Notes: generated from the letters alone by a model not told the origin. A stretch of DNA of 63,717 nt from Aliiruegeria lutimaris (GCF_900099935.1 NZ_FNEK01000030.1:1-63717); one strand, 5' to 3'; counted from the first letter of the stretch, positions 1 through 7,855 are shown. Program-made: numbers and translations.

Positions 1-315
1 GACAACTACGCCACGCACAAGACGCCCAGGATCAAGGCATGGCTCGCCCGCCGTCCGCACTGGCATGTCCACTTCACGCCCACCTCGGCATCATGGATCA
101 ATCAGGTCGAACGCTGGTTCGCTGAATTGACCCGCAAGCAGTTGCAGCGCGGGGTCCATCGTTCGACTGCCGAACTGGAGGCCGACATTGCCGCCTTCAT
201 CGAAGCACACAACGAGAACCCCAAACCATACAGATGGGTCAAGTCCGCCGATGAAATCCTCGCATCGGTCAAGCGGTTCTGCCAGCGAACCCAAACCCTA
301 TGCGGCGAACTTTAG
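1..315 (+). mobile_element. IS630-family transposase, 3' part (DDE endonuclease), cut by window edge
   Basis: An open frame runs from base 1 to the TAG at 313-315 and encodes the C-terminal ~104 residues of a DDE-superfamily transposase. It starts with DNYATHKTP, followed by HFTPTSASWINQVERWF, which is the typical last catalytic region of IS630-type transposases (the E of NQVERWF is the third acidic residue). The N-terminal half lies outside the window, so I cannot tell whether the gene is intact. No clear terminal inverted repeat is visible after the stop. The element is probably an insertion at the left boundary of the rpoH region. Confidence 0.85.
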
Positions 316-563
316 ATTCGGGTGACTAGCGGATCGACCTGTCATGCGTCCGGCCGTCCATGGGGACGGGGGAAGCGTTCGACCAAGCTACAGCCGCCGA
401 TCGTCGTGATCGGCGGCTTTCTTGTGCGGAAAGGTTGGTCAGGCCGAGCTTTGTTCTTCACGCAGCGCAGTTACGCAGTTCCAGCACGCCTGCGATCTCC
501 GCAGAGCCTGAAGGTCGCGCCGCTCAGGTGAAGACGACGCCCCTTCGAGCAATACCTGCAAAT
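316..563. other. Gene-poor spacer between IS630 remnant and rpoH 3' end
   Basis: Apart from the terminator-like hairpin at 393-423, I see no credible gene here. Short open frames in this stretch have no recognisable domains and no ribosome binding sites. It probably contains the right end of the IS630 element and the sequence into which it inserted. Confidence 0.5.
393..423 (+). terminator. Rho-independent terminator-like hairpin
   Basis: A perfect 10-bp stem (393-402 with 408-417, arms GCCGCCGATC and GATCGGCGGC) with a 5-nt loop is followed by TTTCTT. It lies about 80 bp after the transposase stop. It may belong to the element, or to a gene displaced by it. Confidence 0.55.
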
Positions 564-596
564 GGTCCCGAAGGACCCGCTGGCATTCAGAATGCC
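564..596 (-). other. Two tandem stem-loops in the rpoH 3' flank
   Basis: Just beyond the rpoH stop (transcribed leftward) are two small perfect hairpins. One is GGCATT/AATGCC with a 3-nt loop at 582-596. The other is GGTCC/GGACC at 564-577, which on the transcribed strand has a TTCG tetraloop. No T-run follows, so this is a possible 3'-end stabiliser or weak terminator rather than a classical terminator. Confidence 0.4.
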
Positions 597-619
597 GGGG
601 ATCGGTCGCCCGGTGATGG

Positions 620-1516
620 TCAGGACGCGTTCATCATGCCCTTTTCGCGGGCCAGTTCCTTCATGCGCTTCTGCAGCTTCTCGAAGGCGCGTACCTCGAT
701 CTGGCGGATGCGCTCGCGGCTGACGTCATACTGACCGGATAGCTCCTCCAGCGTGACCGGCGGCTCGGCGAGCCGACGCTGCGTGAGGATATCCTTCTCG
801 CGATCATTCAGCGCGTCCATCGCCTCCAGCAGCAGGTCGCGGCGCACGGCCATCTCGTTGCTCTCGGCATATTGCTCGGCCTGGTCGGCGGTCTCGTCCT
901 CCAGCCAGTCCTGCCACTGCGTGGTGGTGTCGCCGTCCGAGCCGACTGTGGCGTTCAGCGAAGCGTCCCCGCCAGAGAGGCGACGGTTCATCGAGACCAC
1001 TTCTTCTTCGGTAACGCCCAGGTCGGTCGCGATCCTGGTAACGTTTTCCGGGCGCATGTCGCCCTCTTCGAGCGCGCCGATACGCGACTTGGCCTTGCGC
1101 AGGTTGAAGAACAGCTTCTTCTGCGCCGACGTCGTGCCCAGCTTCACCAGCGACCAGGAGCGCAGGATGTATTCCTGGATCGAGGCACGGATCCACCACA
1201 TCGCGTAAGTGGCCAGCCGGAAACCTTTTTCGGGGTCGAAGCGCTTGACCGCCTGCATCAGGCCCACATTGGCTTCGGAAATGACCTCGGCCTGCGGCAG
1301 GCCGTAGCCGCGATAGCCCATGGCGATCTTGGCGGCCAGACGCAGGTGGGAGGTGACCATCTTGTGTGCGGCGGCGCTGTCCTGATGGTCGACCCATCGT
1401 TTGGCCAGCATGTATTCCTCTTCGGGCTCCAGCATCGGGAACTTGCGGATTTCCTGAAGATACCGGTTAAGCCCCTGCTCCGGTGAGGGGGCGGGAAGAC
1501 CCGTGTAATTGCTCAT
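620..1516 (-). CDS. rpoH: RNA polymerase sigma-32 (heat-shock) factor RpoH, RpoHI type
   Basis: Encodes a 298-residue alternative sigma factor that directs RNA polymerase to heat-shock promoters. The sequence shows region 2 with GLMQAVKRFDPEKGFRLATY and YAMWWIRASIQEYILRSWS (RNA polymerase contact and -10 recognition), the RpoH-typical QKKLFFNLRKAK segment, and a region 4 helix-turn-helix with DVSRERIRQIEVRAFEKLQK near the C terminus. The N terminus MSNYTGLPAPSPEQGLNRYL resembles rhodobacterial RpoHI proteins. I chose the ATG at 1516 because GGAGG lies 7 nt upstream; an in-frame ATG at 1567 would add 17 residues without family support. rluD lies upstream on the same strand. A heat-shock-type promoter is visible at 1581-1609, which suggests autoregulation. 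Confidence 0.97.
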   Translation of the reverse strand: MSNYTGLPAPSPEQGLNRYLQEIRKFPMLEPEEEYMLAKRWVDHQDSAAAHKMVTSHLRLAAKIAMGYRGYGLPQAEVISEANVGLMQAVKRFDPEKGFRLATYAMWWIRASIQEYILRSWSLVKLGTTSAQKKLFFNLRKAKSRIGALEEGDMRPENVTRIATDLGVTEEEVVSMNRRLSGGDASLNATVGSDGDTTTQWQDWLEDETADQAEQYAESNEMAVRRDLLLEAMDALNDREKDILTQRRLAEPPVTLEELSGQYDVSRERIRQIEVRAFEKLQKRMKELAREKGMMNAS

Positions 1517-1580
1517 GACTATCCCTCCGTGCCGATTGGACGAGCCTGCGCTCATGGGGTGGCGCAAGATCTTTACGTAA

Positions 1581-1609
1581 TAACTAGGAACTGAACCGTT
1601 CGGTTCAAG
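1581..1609 (-). promoter_or_regulatory. Candidate sigma-32-type promoter for rpoH, with an inverted repeat in the spacer
   Basis: Reading the minus strand, CTTG (1609-1606) is followed after 17 nt by CCTAGTT (1588-1582). This fits the alphaproteobacterial heat-shock consensus CTTG-N17/18-CyTATnT at all but one position. The spacer carries the inverted repeat GAACCG-AA-CGGTTC (1593-1606), a possible repressor site. The predicted transcript would have a leader of about 55-60 nt before the rpoH ATG. Confidence 0.5.
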
Positions 1610-1714
1610 TATTGATGTTTGCGGTACCTTTACCTTGCTTCAACGCAGGTGGGTGCCTTTTCCGTCGAGTTTAAGCCTGCTGAAACAAAAGTCACAGCCA
1701 ATTCGGGAAATGTT

Positions 1715-2749
1715 TCAGCCCGCGCGCAAGGCTGTGACGAGCGCATCCATATCCGCCGGCAAGGGGCTTTTGAAGCTGAGCGCCTCGCCCGTGAGCGGGT
1801 GTTTGAAACCGAGCGAGGCCGCATGGAGGGCCTGACGGGGGAAGGTGTTGGCCAGCGTCGCGGCGTCCTCGCCCAAGGCACGCGCCGAGAGCTTGCGCCG
1901 CCCGCCATAGATCGGGTCGCCAATCAGACCGTGGCCGACATGGGCCATGTGTACGCGGATCTGGTGGGTGCGCCCGGTTTCGAGCCGGCATTCGACAAGC
2001 GCCGCGACCGGCGGCGTGCCGAACGGCTCCAGCAGCCGCGCCCGCGTCACCGCGTGGCGCCCACCGTTCCAGACGACGGCCTGCCGCTGCCGGTCGTGCT
2101 TGTGACGGGCAAGCTGGGTGGTGATCCGCAAGACTTCGCCGCTCTCCCAATGCGTGCCCTTCACCCCGCGCAGGCGCGGATCGGCCGGATCGGGGCAGCC
2201 ATTGACCACGGCGAGGTAGTGCCGCTGGGCGCTATGGGCTTCGAACTGTGCGGCCAGCCCGTGATGGGCGGCGTCCGACTTGGCCACGACCAGCAGGCCC
2301 GAGGTGTCCTTGTCGATCCGGTGCACGATGCCGGGACGCTTCTCGCCGCCGATGCCCGAGAGCGTGTCGCCACAATGGAAAAGCAGCGCATTCACCAGCG
2401 TGCCGGAGGGCGAGCCGGGGGCCGGGTGAACCACCATGCCGGCGGGCTTGTCGATGACGATCAACACGTCATCCTCGTAGGCGATGGAAAGCGGGATGTC
2501 CTCCGGCACGGTCTCGACCTCGGCGGCTGCGGGCAGGGTGATCTCGATCACGTCGCCTTCGGCCACCTTCGCCTTGGCGTTGCTCAAAACGGTGCCACCG
2601 CGCGCAACCTGTCCCTCCTCGATCAGCCGGGCGAGGCGCGAGCGGCTCAGCGCTTCGCTCTCCGGCACGTCGCGCGCCAGCGCCTTGTCGAGGCGGGCGG
2701 GCGGATCGGGGGCGATCTCGACATGGATCAGGCGGGTTCCGGCGGTCAT
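1715..2749 (-). CDS. rluD: Large-subunit rRNA pseudouridine synthase RluD
   Basis: Encodes a 344-residue RluA/RluD-family enzyme that isomerises specific uridines of 23S rRNA to pseudouridine. An N-terminal S4-like RNA-binding region (about residues 10-75, SRSRLARLIEEGQV) is followed by the catalytic domain. The catalytic motif HRIDKDTSGLLV contains the active-site Asp, and GRTHQIRVHMAHVGHGLIGD is the second family signature. The ATG at 2749 has AAGGA about 7 nt upstream and is preferred over an in-frame ATG at 2782. The gene precedes rpoH on the same strand, an arrangement I know from other Rhodobacterales. The specific substrate uridines are inferred from the family. Confidence 0.95.
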   Translation of the reverse strand: MTAGTRLIHVEIAPDPPARLDKALARDVPESEALSRSRLARLIEEGQVARGGTVLSNAKAKVAEGDVIEITLPAAAEVETVPEDIPLSIAYEDDVLIVIDKPAGMVVHPAPGSPSGTLVNALLFHCGDTLSGIGGEKRPGIVHRIDKDTSGLLVVAKSDAAHHGLAAQFEAHSAQRHYLAVVNGCPDPADPRLRGVKGTHWESGEVLRITTQLARHKHDRQRQAVVWNGGRHAVTRARLLEPFGTPPVAALVECRLETGRTHQIRVHMAHVGHGLIGDPIYGGRRKLSARALGEDAATLANTFPRQALHAASLGFKHPLTGEALSFKSPLPADMDALVTALRAG

Positions 2750-2889
2750 GGTTTTCCTTCGAAAGCGGGGAAAGACAGCCATAGGCCCGAACCCCGGTCG
2801 CGTGCAAGAGGGCAGGGGCCAATCCCGCGACCGGCTGGACCACGCTGCCCGGCTGGCCTATCACCTGTCGCAGCAAGGGGAGCCCGATC

Positions 2890-3213
2890 ATGGAACCGAC
2901 AGACGAGCAGCCGCTCAGCGAAGCCGATGCACGCAACCTGCGGTTCCTGCGCGTACTGGTGCTGGTTCTGACGGGGACGATGATCGCCGGCATGGTCCTG
3001 CTGGTCGCGCTGTTCTATGCGCGGCTGGGCGGTGATGCGCCGGCGCCCGAGGCGCTGGTCGTGCCGGAGCGGTTCGAGATCCCGGCCGGTTCGCAGATCG
3101 CCGCTATCACCCAGGCGAAGGCTTTCTGGGTGTTGGTGACCACGCAAGGAGAGGTCCTTTTCTTCGCGCCCACGGGCGGCGCGCCCACCCGGACGATCCC
3201 GGCGCCGGATTGA
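2890..3213 (+). CDS. Small single-pass membrane protein, DUF6476-like
   Basis: Encodes 107 residues with one strong transmembrane segment (about residues 21-45, LRVLVLVLTGTMIAGMVLL) after a short acidic N terminus. The C-terminal part looks extracytoplasmic and beta-rich. The layout matches the DUF6476 proteins common in Rhodobacterales, whose function is unknown. AAGGGGAGC precedes the ATG at 2890 at a good distance. It is divergent from rluD, with about 140 bp between the two starts. The family assignment is from memory of similar proteins. Confidence 0.8.
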   Translation: MEPTDEQPLSEADARNLRFLRVLVLVLTGTMIAGMVLLVALFYARLGGDAPAPEALVVPERFEIPAGSQIAAITQAKAFWVLVTTQGEVLFFAPTGGAPTRTIPAPD

Positions 3214-3321
3214 GCCAACTGCGCGGTTGCTGCGCTTGACTTGTGGCTAACAGGTGGTACGGCCTCGATTATGCCCCGTTTTTGGGGTTTCGAAGCCCGT
3301 ATTTCAGATGGAAGGACGAAG

Positions 3322-4251
3322 ATGGCCGACCAGGAAGACACCCCGCTTGACGACATGCACAAGGATTGGCTGGAAGCCGAGCTGGAGGAGACTCTGGACG
3401 AGACGTTCGAGTTGGAATTTTCCGAGCCGATGCTGAGCCGCGAGATCCGCAAGATCTATCGCAAGGCGCATCCAGACCTGCTAGACCGGCACACCTATTT
3501 CCGCAACCTGCTGCGGCTTCAGGCCGAGATGATCAAGGTGCAGGACTGGGTCGAGGCGACGGGGGCCAAGGTCTGTATCCTGTTCGAGGGCCGCGACTCC
3601 GCCGGCAAGGGCGGCGTTATCAAGCGCATCACCCAGCGTCTGAACCCGCGGGTTTGCCGTGTGGTGGCCTTGCCGGCTCCCAACCGGCGCCAGCAGACCC
3701 AATGGTATTTCCAGCGCTACGTGGAACACCTGCCGGCCGGCGGCGAGATCGTTCTGTTCGACCGCTCCTGGTACAACCGCGCCGGCGTCGAGCGGGTGAT
3801 GGGTTTTGCATCCGAGGACCAGGTGGAAATGTTCTTCCGCGATGTGCCGGAATTCGAACGCATGCTGATCAGAAACGGGATCATCCTGCTGAAATACTGG
3901 TTCTCGATCACCGATGCCGAACAGCAATTGCGGTTCCAGGTGCGGATCCATGACCCGATGAAACAGTGGAAGCTGAGCCCGATGGACCTGCAATCGCGCG
4001 TCCGCTGGGAGCAATATACCAAGGCCAAGGAGGACATGTTCGCCCGTACCAACATCCCCGAGGCGCCTTGGTACATCGTCGAGGGCAACGACAAGAAGCG
4101 CGAGCGGCTCAACTGCATGGAGCATATCCTGACCAAGATCCCCTACGAGCCGGTCGATCATGAGAAGGTCGAATTGCCGGAGCGGGAATACAATCCCGAT
4201 TACGAGCGGCGCGTGCTGCCCGACGAGCTCTACGTGCCTAAGGTCTATTGA
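3322..4251 (+). CDS. ppk2: Polyphosphate kinase 2, class I (PPK2)
   Basis: Encodes a 309-residue PPK2-family kinase that transfers phosphate between polyphosphate and nucleoside diphosphates. The P-loop FEGRDSAGKGG lies at about residues 90-100. A Walker B/lid region LFDRSWYNRAGVERVMGF follows, then the KYWFSI and PWYIVEGNDKKRERLNC signatures. A single PPK2 domain with a short acidic N-terminal tail (DEDTPLDD-like) is typical of class I enzymes acting on NDPs. The ATG at 3322 follows GGAAGGAC. Further upstream in-frame starts lack a ribosome site. A strong terminator follows the stop codon. Confidence 0.95.
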   Translation: MADQEDTPLDDMHKDWLEAELEETLDETFELEFSEPMLSREIRKIYRKAHPDLLDRHTYFRNLLRLQAEMIKVQDWVEATGAKVCILFEGRDSAGKGGVIKRITQRLNPRVCRVVALPAPNRRQQTQWYFQRYVEHLPAGGEIVLFDRSWYNRAGVERVMGFASEDQVEMFFRDVPEFERMLIRNGIILLKYWFSITDAEQQLRFQVRIHDPMKQWKLSPMDLQSRVRWEQYTKAKEDMFARTNIPEAPWYIVEGNDKKRERLNCMEHILTKIPYEPVDHEKVELPEREYNPDYERRVLPDELYVPKVY

Positions 4252-4296
4252 TCGCCGGTCCGTTTGAGGGGTAACACACCGCCGGCAACCATGTCG

Positions 4297-4323
4297 AAAA
4301 CCCGCCCCGGGCGGGTTTTTTTC
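4297..4323 (+). terminator. Rho-independent terminator after ppk2
   Basis: The arms AAAACCCGCCC (4297-4307) and GGGCGGGTTTT (4309-4319) are perfectly complementary and the right arm runs into a T-tract ending at 4322. The hairpin ends only 16 nt before the ATG of the next gene. That gene therefore probably has a promoter inside or just before this hairpin, or relies on read-through. Confidence 0.85.
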
Positions 4324-4338
4324 AATTCGGGAGAGGCG

Positions 4339-4893
4339 ATGTTCATTCTGCGCCACGGCGAGACGGTCTGGAATGTCGAAGGGCGGATGCAGGGCGGGCT
4401 GGTTTCTCCGCTGACCGAACGTGGCCGCGCGCAGGCGCTCCGGCAGGGAGAGATCCTGCGCCGCGCCGGTGCCGAGGGGCTCCCCGTCTATTCCAGCCCG
4501 CAGGGCCGGGCGCTGGAGACGGCGCGCCTTGCCATGCCGGGGGCGGCCTTGATCGAAGATCAGCGACTGGCCGAGATCGACATGGGGGCGTGGCAGGGGT
4601 TGACCTATGGCGAGATCCGCCGCGTGTCGCCCGAAATACCCGCAGCCCCGGACAGCTTTCTGTGGAAATTCGCCGCCCCGGGGGGCGAGCGTCTGGAGGA
4701 GATGCTGGTACGTCTGCGCGATTTCCTCTCCGAAGTGCCCGCGGAGGCCGTCGTGGTCACCCATGGTGTCGCTTCGCAGCTCCTGCGCGGCTGCACACTG
4801 AAGCTCGATCTGGCGGCGATGGCGGCGCTTGATGATCCGCAGGGCGTGGTCCATCGCGTAACGGAACATGGAGAGATCTTGCTCTCGTCCTAG
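4339..4893 (+). CDS. Histidine phosphatase family protein (phosphoglycerate-mutase-like)
   Basis: Encodes a 184-residue protein of the histidine phosphatase (RHG) superfamily. The N terminus carries the phosphohistidine motif LRHGETVWN (residues 3-11). SSPQGRALETA is the second arginine-containing motif, IDMGAWQGLTYGEI follows, and VVTHG carries the second catalytic histidine. The start at 4339 has GGGAGAGG just upstream, and the protein is already complete from there; a longer start would read through the ppk2 terminator. The substrate (phosphoglycerate, cobalamin-pathway phosphate or other) cannot be told from sequence alone. Confidence 0.9.
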   Translation: MFILRHGETVWNVEGRMQGGLVSPLTERGRAQALRQGEILRRAGAEGLPVYSSPQGRALETARLAMPGAALIEDQRLAEIDMGAWQGLTYGEIRRVSPEIPAAPDSFLWKFAAPGGERLEEMLVRLRDFLSEVPAEAVVVTHGVASQLLRGCTLKLDLAAMAALDDPQGVVHRVTEHGEILLSS

Positions 4894-5203
4894 GCCCGGT
4901 GCCGCCCTTCGAAAGGTCTGCATCGAGCCCTGAGCAGTCTTGTAAAGGGGGCTTTTCCCCCCGCGCTCGTGCGAGCGCTCCCCCCAGGATATTTGAACGA
5001 AAGATGATGAGGGCGCTGTCTGCTTTCATTCTTTCCAGCAAATACCTCCGCCGGAGGCATGATCCGCAGGATCTTCGTTGCGCGCGAGGCGCGCGCGCCT
5101 GAGTGGGGCGGGGTCAACGTTCCCGTCGTTGCGTGGCTGTTTGCGATTCAATCTCCCGGCAAAAGGTTCTAGGGTCGGGCCAAATTTCAAACCGGAGTCC
5201 GCA
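4894..5203. other. Intergenic region with hairpin and repeat elements
   Basis: There is no gene in this 310-bp spacer between the phosphatase and the M20 peptidase. It holds a palindromic hairpin and repeat copy (4963-5010) and a small palindrome CCTCCG-C-CGGAGG near 5046-5058. The M20 gene presumably has its promoter in the last 100 bp. Confidence 0.6.
4963..5010. repeat. Dispersed intergenic repeat (hairpin plus GGATATTTGA..AAAGATGAT box)
   Basis: A perfect hairpin GCGCTCG-TG-CGAGCGC (4963-4978) is followed by TCCCCCCAG and the box GGATATTTGA..GAAAGATGAT (4987-5008). The box recurs at 40492-40512 and, inverted, at 40563-40583. A weaker version of hairpin plus box lies at 8294-8326. It behaves like an extragenic repeat family of this genome. 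Confidence 0.6.
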
Positions 5204-6592
5204 ATGAACGACACCCGCCTCGCTCCCGTTCTCGATCGAATCGATGCCGAACTGCCTGCCGCCCTTGATCGCCTGATGGAGCTTCTGCGCATCCAGTCGA
5301 TCTCCACCGATCCCGCCTTCAAGGCCGAGTGCGACAAGGCCGCGGAATGGCTGGCTTCGGATCTGGCATCGATCGGTTTCAATGCGGCAAAACGTGCAAC
5401 GCCGGGCCATCCGATGGTAGTCGGTCATGGTGAGGGTACGGGGCCGCATGTGCTCTTTTACGGCCATTACGACGTGCAGCCGGTCGATCCGCTCTCGGAG
5501 TGGAACACCGCGCCCTTCGAACCGGTGCTGCAGGACACGCCTGAGCATGGGCAGGTGATCCGTGGCCGTGGCACCTCGGACGACAAGGGGCAGCTGATGA
5601 CCTTTGTCGAGGCCTGCCGGGCATGGAAAGCCGTGCATGGCTCGCTGCCTGCGAGGATCTCCTTCTTCTTCGAAGGCGAGGAGGAGAGCGGCTCGCCCTC
5701 GCTTATCCCCTTCATGAAGGAGAATGCCGAGGAACTGAAAGCCGATATCGCGCTGATCTGCGATACCGGGATGGTGGCACCGGGGGTACCGTCGATCGCC
5801 AGCCAGCTGCGCGGCATGCTGAAAGACGAGTTCACCATTGTCGGTCCGCGGATCGACTTGCATTCGGGCCATTATGGTGGCCCTGGTCTCAACCCGCTCA
5901 AGGAGATTTCGCGCATCGTCGCCTCTTTCCATGACAAGACCGGCCGTGTCGCGGTCGAGGGGTTTTACGAGGGTGTTCACGAGATCTCTGACGAGATGAA
6001 GCGGCAATGGGAAAATTGCGGCTTTGACGAGAAGACCTACCTGGAATCGGTCGGCTACACCCGGCCGCATGGCGAGACGGGCTATTCGACACTGGAGCAG
6101 CAATGGGCGCGTCCGACGCTGGAGGTGAACGGACTCTGGGGCGGCTATAACGGTGCGGGCTCCAAGACGGTGATCCCCTCAAAGGCGCATTGCAAGATCA
6201 CCTGCCGCCTCGTGGGCGATATGGATCCCAACGCATTGCGGAAGAAAGTCCGCGCCCATGTCGCCGCCCAGCTTTCGCCGGACGCGAAAGTTGTCTGGGA
6301 TAGCGATCTGGAGGGCTCGCCGGCTGCGGTCATGAACACCGAGCGGCCCGAATTCGAGGCCGCACGCGGAGCGCTTACTGACGAATGGAACCGGGAAGCA
6401 GTGCTGATCGGCATGGGCGGCTCGATCCCGATCGCGGGCTTCTTCAAGGATGTGCTCGGCATGGACGCGATGCTGATCGGCTTTGCCAATGAAGACGACG
6501 CGATCCATTCGCCCAACGAGAAATACAACGTGGAGAGTTTCCACAAGGGAATCCGTAGCTGGGCCCGCATTCTTGCGGCGCTCTCGGAGTAA
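5204..6592 (+). CDS. M20-family dipeptidase / metallopeptidase
   Basis: Encodes a 462-residue M20/M25/M40-type hydrolase that cleaves dipeptides or related amides with two zinc ions. GHYDVQP carries the first metal-binding His/Asp. GRGTSDDKGQ and FEGEEESGSPSL carry the bridging Asp and the catalytic Glu pair. A dimerisation domain around residues 210-360 interrupts the catalytic domain. The C-terminal SPNEKYNVESF is a typical family end. The ATG at 5204 was chosen because the protein aligns from MNDTRLAPVLDRIDAELPAAL, and GGAGTCC lies upstream. The exact substrate is unknown. It stands alone with no operon partner. Confidence 0.93.
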   Translation: MNDTRLAPVLDRIDAELPAALDRLMELLRIQSISTDPAFKAECDKAAEWLASDLASIGFNAAKRATPGHPMVVGHGEGTGPHVLFYGHYDVQPVDPLSEWNTAPFEPVLQDTPEHGQVIRGRGTSDDKGQLMTFVEACRAWKAVHGSLPARISFFFEGEEESGSPSLIPFMKENAEELKADIALICDTGMVAPGVPSIASQLRGMLKDEFTIVGPRIDLHSGHYGGPGLNPLKEISRIVASFHDKTGRVAVEGFYEGVHEISDEMKRQWENCGFDEKTYLESVGYTRPHGETGYSTLEQQWARPTLEVNGLWGGYNGAGSKTVIPSKAHCKITCRLVGDMDPNALRKKVRAHVAAQLSPDAKVVWDSDLEGSPAAVMNTERPEFEAARGALTDEWNREAVLIGMGGSIPIAGFFKDVLGMDAMLIGFANEDDAIHSPNEKYNVESFHKGIRSWARILAALSE

Positions 6593-6689
6593 GCCGCGCA
6601 TCGTTCAGGTCACCTTGGTTTCTCAGATGGAAAGCTCGGGGTAACCTTTTTGGCCCATCCTCCGGTGCAGGAATCGAACCCCGCGCCGG

Positions 6690-7133
6690 ATGGATGAGCC
6701 GCCCATGAACCACATAATCGCCGTCGAAGAAGATATCGACCGCCAGATCCGCCATATTCGGGACATGATGAACCTTGCCGGGCAGAGCGTCACCGCCTTG
6801 CCTGGCCGGCAGATTCTGCAGATCCGGAATGCGCGCTACCACACGGCAGGTTACCTGCCGAATCGGGCGGGAACGCCGACGTCACAAGCCTATGTCGTTT
6901 TCCAGGGGGAACCGACGCCGAGTTCACAGGCCACGGGCGGTATCCTGCGTTTCGTTCCGGACGAGGAGATGCGGGTTCCGGTCTATGATGCGTCGCGCCG
7001 GACGATCCAGCTCTGGGTGGACTGGTTCTATGTTTCCATGGTGATGGAGCAACTCAAGCACCGCCGCCATTACCTCTGGATCGGCTTCTTCGACAATGGA
7101 CATGCCTTTGCGGATCTCTATTCGGATCCGTGA
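6690..7133 (+). CDS. Conserved-looking hypothetical protein
   Basis: Encodes 147 residues, or 142 if it starts at the ATG at 6705. I do not recognise a family. There is no signal peptide or membrane segment. The N terminus looks helical (EEDIDRQIRHIRDMMNLAG) and the C-terminal half is rich in aromatic residues (WVDWFYVSMVMEQLKHRRHYLWIGFF). Neither possible start has a strong ribosome site. Coding potential is supported by length and residue composition rather than by homology. Its 3' end overlaps the convergent small membrane protein gene by 16 bp. Confidence 0.6.
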   Translation: MDEPPMNHIIAVEEDIDRQIRHIRDMMNLAGQSVTALPGRQILQIRNARYHTAGYLPNRAGTPTSQAYVVFQGEPTPSSQATGGILRFVPDEEMRVPVYDASRRTIQLWVDWFYVSMVMEQLKHRRHYLWIGFFDNGHAFADLYSDP

Positions 7134-7351
7134 TCGTCGCCGCGGCGCATGCGCAAGAGCTTTGCTCCTAGCAGAACCAGGGGAAGGCCATGCAGGGCGA
7201 GGTCGAAAATGTCGATTGGCCGCTGGAGGCTGCCCTCGAAAAGCATGCGGAGTTTCTCGACCAGGTGCGGTTCCGGCCGAAAGGGCGCCAGCCCGAGCAG
7301 CAGGGCGACAAGCAGCAATGTCGTCAGGTTTATCCTATCGAGAAGCCGCAT
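7118..7351 (-). CDS. Small membrane protein (often annotated 'RND transporter' in Rhodobacterales)
   Basis: Encodes 77 residues with two hydrophobic helices (about 9-24 and 52-66) separated by EPHLVEKLRMLFEGSLQRPIDIFD. Similar ~70-80-residue proteins occur in Rhodobacterales and carry the label 'RND transporter', although they are far too small to be pumps; the function is unknown. The ATG at 7351 is preceded by GGGGAAAAGGAA. The gene converges on the hypothetical gene at 6690-7133 with a 16-bp overlap. Confidence 0.75.
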   Translation of the reverse strand: MRLLDRINLTTLLLVALLLGLAPFRPEPHLVEKLRMLFEGSLQRPIDIFDLALHGLPLVLLGAKLLRMRRGDDHGSE

Positions 7352-7483
7352 TTCCTTTTCCCCCTCGGTCTGTTTTCGGACTTGAGATCAATGTCACCAA
7401 TTTGCCCGCAGGCTCGCCGCAGCTTTGCCGCGATGGCGTGCCCGTGCAAGGCGGGGATCGGGTCGAATTGGGGGAGGAAGAAG

Positions 7484-7560
7484 TGGCGCGGTTGACGGGG
7501 CTCGAACCCGCGACCTCCGGCGTGACAGGCCGGCACTCTAACCAACTGAGCTACAACCGC
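7484..7560 (-). tRNA. tRNA-Asp (GTC), copy 1
   Basis: On the minus strand a 77-nt cloverleaf begins GCGGTTGTAGCTCAGTTGG and ends CAACCGC-G-CCA with encoded CCA. The anticodon loop CTGTCAC gives anticodon GTC (Asp), and the T-arm contains GGTTCGAGCC. The acceptor stem GCGGTTG/CAACCGC pairs perfectly. It is identical to the copy at 7856-7932. Confidence 0.97.
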
Positions 7561-7855
7561 GCGGTCCGCCGGAGGTAGTCCGTCCGCTCCGGCCCGTCAA
7601 GCAGAAAATGTCCGGTTACCGGGTGTGAGTTGATGCCCGGCCTGCTGCAGAAGGCGGCCACAGTCGGCAAGGGCGTGGCTGGGAACCGGTCTGCGCGAAG
7701 ATGTCGGCAAAGTCGGGACGTCGGAGCAGAGCCGGTCATCGGAGTCGCGCGGGTACAAGCCGATATGGACGCTTGTGCGGGTGTCCCGGGCGTCCTGGAA
7801 ACTTCCCAAAAGCAAAGGCCCCCGCCGGGGCGGAGGCCTTTGATTGAAGCAGCGA
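7561..7855. other. Spacer between the two tRNA-Asp genes
   Basis: This holds no credible gene. The upstream tRNA's terminator sits at 7814-7841, so the downstream tRNA must have its own promoter within the remaining ~250 bp. Confidence 0.5.
7814..7841 (-). terminator. Terminator after tRNA-Asp copy 2
   Basis: The arms AAAGGCC and GGCCTTT enclose a GC-rich inner stem (7821-7834, nearly CCGCC/GGCGG). On the transcribed minus strand this is followed by GCTTTT. It sits 15 nt beyond the tRNA 3' end. Confidence 0.7.

Noticed and set aside
5110-5123. GGGTCAACGTTCCC, resembling the 29726 palindrome
   Set aside because: Only half of the palindrome is kept; a single weak match is not enough to call a shared operator.
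6661-6690. tRNA T-arm-like sequence (GGGGTTCGATTCC on the minus strand)
   Set aside because: No acceptor, D or anticodon arm can be formed around it and the stem pairing is imperfect; it is probably chance.
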